This document shows, piece after piece, positions 55,854 through 64,000 of a stretch of 64,000 nucleotides of DNA. The stretch lies in NCBI GenBank assembly GCA_029204225.1, contig CM055104.1, forward strand, positions 43,245,148-43,309,147, read 5' to 3'. A program made the position numbers and the translations under genes. The notes below the pieces were generated by a model. The model ran no database searches and had not been told where the DNA came from. It saw only the letters and a list, made by a program, of their open reading frames with translations. The DNA comes from Diphasiastrum complanatum. Lineage: Eukaryota > Streptophyta > Lycopodiopsida > Lycopodiales > Lycopodiaceae. Within the stretch, counting starts at the first letter, position 1; each line of letters begins with the position of its first letter.

Positions 55854-58800
55854 CTACCGCCGAGCATAAATGGGCGGCTCTTCTTCAGGAATCTGCAAAA
55901 TAACACTACCCTATCATAGACAACCTTGGTAAAATCAACCACCTAGATGGAAATTAAACACTTCAATTTCAATCACCTTACAGGGACATATAGCTGCAGT
56001 GCCAACAATTGCTTCATGAAAAGAAATCGCCAATGGAAAAAACTGATTAACCCACTGGTATGAACCTTCTGAACATTACAACAGTCCATTCTTTTTATGT
56101 TATCTACAGTCAGCAAGTACAGGAGCCTATAATTTGCGAAAGCATCATGCGCTTGTGTGACTTTGAAATCAACAAATAAAAATCGAAGGTCTACCTAATC
56201 GTGGAGTTGCATACACCCAGACCATACTATTTCAAAACTACTAGCACAGACTATTGGCAATGAGCTTCATACAAATAAATGGAGATGCTACCTGCCCAAG
56301 TGACCACTTATCTGCAAGCCATATGTCAGAAATTGCTGGAGCCTGGCCCTTTACCACCTCAGAGGGAAAGGTTTCATTTATTCTGCAAAAATCCTGATAC
56401 TGATTAGATGATGCAATATAAATTTTTATATCCTCTTTGAGACTCTCATATGATAAAGAAACACCAATCATCAAATTCTGATTGTACACAATCCATGCAT
56501 ACATTTAACCTATAATAAAGTGACACAAATTCTTTAAGAAATGGTACTACTTGAACCAGCACCTCTTGATAAAAACTGCCATGAAATAGATTTGTTACTG
56601 CATCGACACAGAAGGACATAACTATGAAAAAAGCACATTGCCACCTCTTTCCTTTCAACAAAAAGAGAAAACATGTATTCACATATGAAGGTGTGCACTG
56701 TGACCTCATGGTTCCATTAGAACAATGTTTCACCAAATCGTGATTTGATGAGAATCAAACAGCAAATTTGATCTGAATCTGGCATTTTTCCAAATTGGCC
56801 TGTTGCAAAAAAAGAAAGACCAAGAGAAAGAAAGAATAGGCTAGGGAGAAGAGAAAGAGTAGGGCCATTGAGCACAGAGAAAAGAAGACGGAAGAGAGCA
56901 AAACGAGGCTGAAGCCTTGAAAGCTGAAAGGAGAAGGACAAGGTGGACAGCAACCCTAAAACAACGGAAACTTGAAAGCGGCTAAGGAACAAGGCTGAAG
57001 GGAAGAATGATCTTTGAAAGAAGGTGGAGGAAGCCTTACACAATAGAGGAGGAGAAGACTCGTCAAGGGTAAGGAACATGGTTGAAGGAAGGTGGAGGAA
57101 AGAAGAAAGAGGGGATTTGGGAAAAGACTAGAGGCTCCTTGAAGAGCTAAGAGGAGATTCGAGAGATTAAGTCTTAGACAACCATGGTGAGGTCAAGAGA
57201 TTCCGCTTTGGATCATGTCACCATGGGATATGGAAGCTCTAGCACAAAGGGGTGGACATGCAGGTACTGCAAAATACCTAAACGGGTGGCTCTTTACAGA
57301 TCCCAGCATATCTCTCGATTGTGCATGGCTACGACATTGCCAGTTGCCTGCAATTACCAACCAAGATAGGATTTGTGAAACCTAGCCCTCCTTCAAAGGG
57401 GGAGGTTCATCCTTTCAACACTCATAACTTTGTGTTGGGAATTACCATAAACATACCATGTAGGAGGGCATGGTACAAACCTATATTATCCTGTGCCCTA
57501 TATATCCATTCTGAAATTGCTAGGCTATTGAGAAATACATCTTTGTCAATTTATGTTAAGCTTACTCTTACTGGTGGTTTATGGTGGTTTGGGACCATAG
57601 CTAGATGCCTAACAATAGATGATATTGTGACTCCTACAGCTTAGAGATGAGTGTATTGACTCTATCTACATCTCTATTTGGCTGGGTTGGATAGTCCTAT
57701 GCCTAAGCTACTTCGTGTTGTTGTTTTCTATTTCATTCTTGGGAGTCTTCACAGTGGTGTCAGAGCCGGAACTGGATTGCGCTATCAACAACAAGCTAAA
57801 AGCTTGCCAAAATGATCAAATTTGAATATAAATCAAAATGTCAGAGGAGATGGTCAAATTTTTTTCTGTAGGCAGCTTGGTGTAGGGCGACCTCAACCAT
57901 AATGACTTTCAGAGGTCATGCAACATGTGTGCAGGGATAGGTCAGGTCTAAAATCGCCAAGTATGGACTAGTGGGGTACGATGTTCTTTCAATTTTTGGG
58001 AACTGTTGTTTCTTTCCTCTTGGCAATGACCTACAAGCACCAAATAACTGTTGCTGTTGAAAGGCATATGGACTGAGTTAAGTCAAGAATTCGATTATAA
58101 AATCTGATATACTAAGAGTGCTATTAATAAGCTACCCAATGTTCTTAGAGAGATGGAATTCATCAACTTTTCTTCCCAAAATTTTTTATAATTTTTTTAC
58201 AATACAACTGAGCTGCAAGATGCTCTAGTGAGAAGGGTCAAAAGATAGTAAATCAGTTTCCCATCCGCAACTCTTGTTTAAAGATGGGAAACTATGTATG
58301 CCTGATGATGACATTATTAAGCACAAAATCTCATATGAGTGCCATGATACACCATTTGCAGGGCACCCAAGCATACATAGGACACTTAATTTAGTGTGAA
58401 GAAACTTCTATTGACCAAAAAAGAAACCTTTGGTAGAATCATGTCTTGAATCATAAACAATGCCAGCTTGCAAAAGCTAAACGCTTAAAAGTTTGAAGTC
58501 TATTGCATCCATTAGACTAGAGAAGAGATGGGACAACATCTCAATGGAAATTCTAGTAGGTCTTCCCAAAACTCAGAAAGAAAGGTCATGATGCTATTCG
58601 AGTGATTGTCTTACCAAGTTAGCTACCTTTGTTCCTATGAAAAAGATTGTGAAAGCATCTGAATTAGCTCAAATAATCATAGAGCATCTTCTTAGACTCT
58701 ATGGACTACCCAGAGCCATAGTAAGTGATCGTGATCCAAAGATCACAAGTAAGTTTTGGTCGGCAATAATTAAGAGCTTGGAAACTCACTTAGTTTTAGT

Positions 58801-59121
58801 TCTTCTTATCATCATGAATCTGATGGTCAAACGAAAAGCACTAGTTCGACTACGGAGGATATGCTTCATGCATACATTTCCAATAAGCAGGCTCATTGGA
58901 AAAAGTACCTTCTCACTATTAAGTTTGCTTGCAATAAGTATTTGGCCCTAGGTTTCAATCCGTTTTTGCTTATGTATGGATTTTAGCCTTGATCACCAAT
59001 CTATGTTGAGACTAAGGGAATTAGACTCCATAAGGTGAATGATTTCTTCCATGACATGCATGAAATGTTGCAGTTGGCATGTGACAATGTCCAAAGTGTG
59101 TACCTTTGGTATCTCAGAAAC

Positions 59122-59198
<77 letters not shown>

Positions 59199-59720
59199 GA
59201 ACAAGCCATGGAATTTACATGACGTTGAAAGGATATTGTTAATTTTAGCAACTCGTTTGTCAATTTTCAGTACTTGATTTTTGTTCAATAAAACTTGTGA
59301 AACCTAAATGATAGATGCACATCATTTCCTAGAAAAATATTTGTACTTACATTGTATTTTTTGCTTCAACACTTTGAGTATTATTGGTACTCATCATCTC
59401 TTCTTTGGAAGGTTGTGGAGGCAATGCGAAAGTGCTACCAACAGCATGACTTCCAAATGACGGTTGCATCTTACTGTCAAGTGAAGTAAGGGTCATATTA
59501 TCTGTTATGGAGGAACCAAAGCCACCAAAGGTAGGAACTACGTTCGTGCCGGCTGCAAAAATGGCAAAAGTCAATGAGTTCTTGTACAAACAAGCACATA
59601 AGTAGTTATCAAAATGATCTTGACATTAAACCACATGCTCATGCATAAAACAATAGTATAACACGTTTATGAGCCCAATCTCTGAACTCTAACCTCAAAT
59701 CAAAGGTCACAAACAAATCA

Positions 59721-59751
<31 letters not shown>

Positions 59752-59812
59752 CAAAGTTCCAGGTGCCGTGGTACGGCACCTTTCTGGACGTGTTTCTAGA
59801 AACGCAATGCAA

Positions 59813-59847
<35 letters not shown>

Positions 59848-62800
59848 AACTTTGTTACACTTTTATGCATGGGTGAGGGGTGTGAAAAGTACATGTAAAA
59901 TAAAATTTAACTTAGAAATCCGAGTTTTGGGGTTTGTCCAAACTCGAGGTAGTCTAGGTAACTAGTTCTCTAGTTAGAGTTGAAGTCACTTTTGTCTTCT
60001 TAGTGAGGTGTAGATCTAGAACCTGGCAAGTAGAATATGAAGCTACTCTTGTAGGCCTAAGATTCACAAAAGAGAGATTCTCATATGCATACCAACTCTC
60101 TTTTGTCATCTAGTAGAGAGATAGAGGCAAATTGGCATCTACAGTACTCTCTCTCTACACGAGTTCTAGAAGGCCATCATGTGTATAAATAAGGAGGCTT
60201 AGTACCTCACAAATGTACTCTTTCAAGTAAAGTTTCCATTTCTTCCATTTGATGTGTAAAGTAATGTAGATTGTGATGAATGCTCTTGCCTTGATCTTAA
60301 CTAGCTTGCCTTTAATTTCCATCTCATTGTTTTTGGATTAGAAGCTAGTTTCATGTGCAATCATTCATTCTTTTGATCCTTCGTACTTGCTTCACACGTG
60401 TGAAAAGTTGTCATGGTATCAGAGCTTGGATAGAAGCATACACATCTAATCATTACTTATTGGAATGGAATGATCTTTGATCAATCTTGTTAAAAGTCAG
60501 AGTGGCTTGTCGTGTTACTTTTGATATCTTTTCTATCAATTCATTTAGAGCTACTATTGGCAATGGGGCCTATGATGCCAATTGGCTATAACTTCCAGAG
60601 TGTACTCTCATTCCTACTAGTTACCATTCTCAGGTTCAGCTGCAACACAACTGACCTCAACATCAAGTTCAAAATTTAGCTCATTGGAAGCTAGACTTAA
60701 TGACAAGACCATAAGGGGGAAGCCCATTGATGTGATTGCTCATCAACCTTTGAAGCAGGATCATCATCAACACTTGACGTGGTTATTCAATCACAAGTTG
60801 TCATGACTCAATCAAATGTTGACAACATTAATTGTGTTAAATAGGGAAGAGTTAGGATGTCTAGTAAAGGTTTCTTGGCTTTTCAAGTTGTTTTGGCAGT
60901 TAGGGCCTTATTTAGCTGCATTTGGGACCTCAAAAATATGTGAATGCATGGTGTGGCTCAAGTTGATATGCATGGCACAGCCATTTCTACAAAGGAGACC
61001 TTAAGTTGTGGGATGGGAGGCTGGAAACATTTATTGGAAACTATGAATACCATTGATGGGTCCTCGTTTGGTAGCTTTTACTGATAGAGATATGAGTTTC
61101 TTTGAGGGAGAACTAAGAAAGGCACAGTTTGATATTACCTGCAAAGCAATGCAATATCATGAATATCTGTCTTTTTTCCTTTTTTTTTTCTTTTTCTTTT
61201 TCTTTCTGGCAATTCGGTCCCAGAATCGTGTTTCTGGGCAATTATATTATTATTATTATTATTATATATAATAAATGTAAAAAATAAATAAATAAATATA
61301 AATGCATTCCAGACAGCGTTCCACTGTCCGGAACGAGCATTCCGGAACTGGGTGGACCCCAAAACACATATTCCAGGGAACAATCATTTCCTGGTGTTTA
61401 ACCATTGAATTTCCTACATTTTGAATTTTGCAGGGTACAAAAGTGAAAATTTTATGTCTGATTCAGCCATCTTGGCTTTTAATAGCAGATGATGCAAATC
61501 ATGCAAATCATACTTTGTTGTGGTTAGCATATTTTGTAACCCTTCATAGGGATGCAATTGGTGCAGATGTTATGACACATTGGACCAGGTCCATAACCCG
61601 CATCCTGGCTGCTGCTACATGAGGTACACCCTTTCCTCACAAAAGCCACTGATCAGACAGAATTGAGACATGCTCATAAAGTGGATAAGCCATGCAGTCT
61701 GAGATTCTGAATATTCTAACTTTGTATTCCAGTATAACCTATCTTAAATCAACACAATGACTTACGGTGAATAGTTTTTACTTGTGATGGTACAAAAGCC
61801 AAAACGATGGAAGCAAAGCTAGCTGACAGAGCATTAAATGACCAATTCACTAGCACACTAATTGCAGAACATACCAGTTAGTGGTTAAGCAGTTCCAACC
61901 AGGCCACAGTGTACTGGCTAAATTTAAATAATAATGACCATAGTTCCCTGCAGAGAGCTCCTAGTTTTCTGACAACCAGAAGTATGAAAGGATTCCCTAC
62001 CAAAAAACATGTTGTTGGCAAGAACTCAAAACTGTTGGCAATTAATCACTCACAAAACCACATAAAAGCACTAGAGTAAAGCCAATTTACAGCCGAGGAA
62101 CTTCCAAACATGAAATGGGATCACTCTTGTAGAATAAGGCTCTACTTATATTCTCAATGAGCTTACAGATTTTTGTTTTTTACTGAGATTCTTGATTTGA
62201 CTGCTCTAACTTCTTGATCGGTATTAGCATCTCTCTCAGTCATCTATGATACATCTGGCTATCTAGGCAATGCATGCCAACATCCTGAGTATAAAAATAG
62301 AGTTTAAAACTGTTATTTTCATACTCCAGCTGCTGCAACCCACTTGTAAGGCATGGCATTCTCTAAGGTTCCCAGTCAGAGCATCACTACAATCTGGCTG
62401 CAAAGTAATCTCTCACTATATTAGGGCATCCATAGAACTGCTTTGTGTGATATTCACAGCAAGGCACTATCGTCAATCCGTAAATTGACTTCTTTATTCC
62501 ATAAAACTCGCTCAGCTTGAACTTTCCTCTCTATGGAGACTGAAGCAGTAAGTCAATACAACGAAAAACAAATAGCACATCTAATTATGATGGTAACAAG
62601 GTAGATCAAGGATGATGGCTTGCCTCCACTACCTGCAGCTGAAAATGGAACACCTACCTCCAAACATGTTGTGAGTCTCCAAAGGGGATTGTGAAGATTG
62701 TACTGGTGAACTGGACGGACTATAAGAGGCAGAGTTCGATTGCTGTGGAAAAGGGAGCACTCCACCAAAGGCAGCATTTGGGCCCTTGCCAAATCCTCCT

Positions 62801-63833
62801 GCAAAGCCTCCACTGCACATATTTCAGGATCGCCCATTTCAAAATATTTCTTTGGTGCTCTAATCAGTAGTCTAGCTTGTAAATTGCTGAATCTGAAACT
62901 GTACTGTACTGTACTGTAGACAACTTCCTCAACCAACTTAAGGCTGCTATAGAATCTTAACATAGAACTAGATAACTACATAGAATATTTACTCATTTGG
63001 CATTATAGTTTTCCACTATATCATTGACTAAAGGATATAAGAGAAGTGACTTCGTCCCATGATAAAGAGATTAAACCCTAAATGATAACAGAAAACGAGC
63101 CACCAACCATATGGGACAATCAATTACAGCAATTTGAACTGTAGAGCAACAAAATCAATTGATGCCAGAGAAATGATATCACAATCCAACATATCTCTAT
63201 CTTCTATGGAAAATAAAATGGGCTATGGATATCAAGAATGGTGTTAGTGCACATTTGCACATCATGTCAAGACTTGGAAGTGCATCGCTAGTTTCAAACA
63301 CACGGACACAACTTCAGTGACTTGCATTAAAAGCATGCTACGGCAAGACTACAATATTGACAATGAAAATTTGACAAACAACTCCCAGAATATGAGGTTG
63401 CTGCTTAAAGACAGAAATCCCGATGATGTACAAAAACAATATTCATACAAGCCTAATTAGATTGTAAACTTCCATATGGCTAGCTAATATGCAATGGACC
63501 ATGGTAGAACTCTTCAGAGATCGTATTAAGAGAGCAATGAAGGTAATGTCAAAATAAGAATCACCTAGATTGTAAATGGCCTCCCATTGTAGGACTTCCA
63601 AAGAGATTTGAAGTCTGTGAAGATGGCTGTGGAGCTGTTATTGAACCATTTGAGACAGCCTTTCCAAAAAGTGTCCTGGCTGCAAACTGAGGAGAATTGG
63701 AAAAGGAGGTCGCATCAAATGCAACTTGGGGGAGCATAGATGAACTCTGAGTTGCAGGGCCAGTATATTGATTTCTAAGCAGAGCTTCAAACTCAGAGCT
63801 CTTGGCAGTAAACATTGCTTGCTCCTTCTGAAC
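55854..63833 (-). CDS. NUP42: NUP42/CG1-type FG nucleoporin, C-terminal five exons
   Basis: A nuclear-pore protein on the cytoplasmic side; it works with Gle1 in mRNA export. Exons on the minus strand: 63833-63565, 62812-62658, 59552-59351, 56382-56292, 55892-55854 (TAG). All borders are GT-AG and phases match. The sequence starts VQKEQAMFTAKSSEFEALLR, as in plant NUP42 (Arabidopsis At1g75340 type) after the CCCH finger and helical region. FG motifs follow: TLFGKAVSNG, NLFGSPTMGG, GGFAGGFGKGPNAAFGG, MFGAGTN, PTFGGFGSS and QPSFGSHAVGSTFA. The end, ISDIWLADKWSLGQIPEEEP, resembles the Gle1-binding tail of human NUP42 (K-x-L-G-x-I-P). The upstream exons lie outside the window. Introns are 752, 3105, 2968 and 399 bp, and the two largest carry transposon debris. 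No stop interrupts the frame. Confidence 0.9.
57184..57380 (+). pseudogene. BED-type zinc finger remnant, probably hAT-derived
   Basis: The plus strand encodes SALDHVTMGYGSSSTKGWTC, RYCKIPKRVALYRSQHISRL and, one frame over, HGYDIASCLQLP. The W.C.YC....R....HI..L pattern fits a BED finger such as those at the N-terminus of plant hAT transposases. No dimerisation domain is seen nearby. It lies antisense in a nucleoporin intron. Confidence 0.4.
57755..57767 (+). other. LTR retrotransposon primer-binding site
   Basis: TGGTGTCAGAGCC follows a 'cttcaca' end, so the region before it (from roughly 57400) may be an LTR of the gypsy remnant downstream. Confidence 0.5.
58290..59110 (+). pseudogene. Ty3-gypsy integrase remnant
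   Basis: A decayed gypsy integrase in a nucleoporin intron. Recognisable parts are H-TICRAPKHT-like zinc-domain debris near 58350, KASELAQIIIEHLLRLYGLP and AIVSDRDPKITSKFWSA near 58650-58770 (the second catalytic Asp region). Also present are SYHHESDGQTKS and HWKKYLLTIKFACNKYL near 58810-58940, and FFHDMHEMLQLACDNVQ at 59040-59095. Frames change repeatedly. It stops at a TC microsatellite. Confidence 0.7.
59123..59196. repeat. (TC)n microsatellite
   Basis: About 37 TC units inside a nucleoporin intron, 155 bp past the splice donor side of the 59351-59552 exon. Confidence 0.95.
59724..59844. repeat. paired (TA)n tracts around a 62-bp palindromic core
   Basis: (TA)n at 59724-59751 and 59814-59844 enclose a core holding two inverted repeats. 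AGGTGCCGT-GGT-ACGGCACCT (59761-59781) is a perfect 9-bp stem, and GTTTCTAGAAAC (59792-59803) is a perfect palindrome. The arrangement looks like a small hairpin element inserted in a TA repeat. Confidence 0.7.
59853..60413 (+). mobile_element. probable LTR with primer site
   Basis: It ends in TTGTCA followed at 60414-60425 by TGGTATCAGAGC, a perfect primer-binding site, so it is a plus-oriented 5' LTR. It carries a TATA-like tgtataaata at 60182-60191 and a CACACGTGTG palindrome at 60393-60402. The start at TGTTACAC is a guess. No gag with motifs follows, but the 405-bp repeat shared with 30731 begins about 335 bp downstream. Confidence 0.55.
60414..60425 (+). other. LTR retrotransposon primer-binding site
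   Basis: TGGTATCAGAGC, exactly complementary to the initiator-Met tRNA 3' end. Confidence 0.75.
60761..61165 (+). repeat. 405-bp direct repeat, copy 2
   Basis: Gap-free partner of 30731-31135. It ends where a T-rich tract begins (61167). Confidence 0.8.
61167..61390. repeat. T-rich tract, (ATT)n and 'ttccgg' inverted motifs
   Basis: A C/T-interrupted poly-T run (61167-61205) is followed by (ATT)n (61241-61262), (AAAT)n near 61280 and a GC-richer patch. In that patch 'gtccggaac' and 'attccggaac' and their partial complements recur (61325-61350). Non-coding; within a nucleoporin intron. Confidence 0.6.
61400..62657. other. nucleoporin intron sequence, nothing recognised
   Basis: Continuation of the 3.1-kb intron between the exons at 62812-62658 and 59552-59351. 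No domain was recognised. Confidence 0.5.
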
Positions 63834-64000
63834 CTGGACTCTCCAAACAGAAAATGATGGTAAAGCAGGAGAAGGGACAATAACTTCAGCATAATAAATC
63901 AAACAAACTACATATTCTCTTCGCATTGAAAACAGTGACTAGTCTAGTAGTATAATGCACAAGAATCGAGATAGTCTAGTGCTGGAAACTCTAGTTCTAC
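63834..64000 (-). other. nucleoporin intron running off the window
   Basis: The sequence upstream of the acceptor (gagagtccag, minus strand) is pyrimidine-rich (ttctcctgctttaccatc). The preceding exon is outside the window. Confidence 0.6.

Noticed and set aside
59001-59288. Open frames rich in Ser-Leu or Arg-Glu
   Set aside because: They are translations of the (TC)n microsatellite.
62553-62963. 136-residue minus-strand frame as a separate gene
   Set aside because: It is a shifted frame over the nucleoporin exon 62812-62658. The correct frame gives the FG repeats and consistent splice phases.
1-64000. CRISPR array, bacterial operons, rRNA or intact tRNA genes
   Set aside because: Exon-intron structure, plant retroelements and the lack of spaced direct repeats or rRNA sequence show plant nuclear DNA. 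The only tRNA-like sequence is the retroposon at 6989-7073.

Overview
The window looks like nuclear DNA of a seed plant with an expanded, transposon-rich genome. It is AT-rich, has small exons separated by introns of up to about 8 kb, many layers of decayed Ty1-copia and Ty3-gypsy retrotransposons, LINE, SINE, MITE and CACTA fragments, and long GA, CA and TA microsatellites. The species cannot be fixed from the sequence; a gymnosperm, an early-diverging angiosperm or a magnoliid would all fit the intron sizes.

Two host genes frame the window and converge on each other. On the left, plus strand, a complete seven-exon gene for glucosamine 6-phosphate N-acetyltransferase (GNA1) runs from 7685 to 20379; its first coding intron alone is 8.3 kb. 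On the right, minus strand, the last five exons of a NUP42/CG1-type FG nucleoporin (63833 down to 55854) encode FG repeats and a C-terminal Gle1-binding-like tail; the N-terminal CCCH-finger part lies beyond the right edge. Both gene models were assembled by hand from splice sites, conserved frames and codon phases that agree at every junction. They contribute to UDP-GlcNAc synthesis and to mRNA export, and I see no functional link between them.

1-5400: copia and gypsy debris, with two copies of one LTR facing opposite ways. 5400-7670: mostly unassigned, with a short tRNA-like SINE flanked by a 16-bp duplication and a telo-box motif just before GNA1. 7670-20380: GNA1, with gypsy, LINE and MITE remnants in intron 1. 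20380-24560: no gene seen. 24570-34750: scrambled copia and gypsy pieces, a degenerate satellite-like array and an LTR. 34750-44250: an old copia element split by a young, nearly intact 6157-bp copia element (682-bp LTRs, one difference seen). 44258-46730: two convergent, intron-containing, decayed genes of a kind I do not recognise; this is the best candidate for something undescribed. 46960-49700: copia gag and LTR remnants and short repeats. 49960-54550: a coiled-coil reading frame and a CACTA (TNP2) transposase region that contains a SET-like domain. 54550-55850: nothing recognised. 55854-64000: NUP42 exons with gypsy, BED-finger and LTR debris in the introns.

Apart from the two host genes, the young copia element and perhaps the SINE, almost everything is broken by stops or frameshifts and is best read as fossil mobile DNA.
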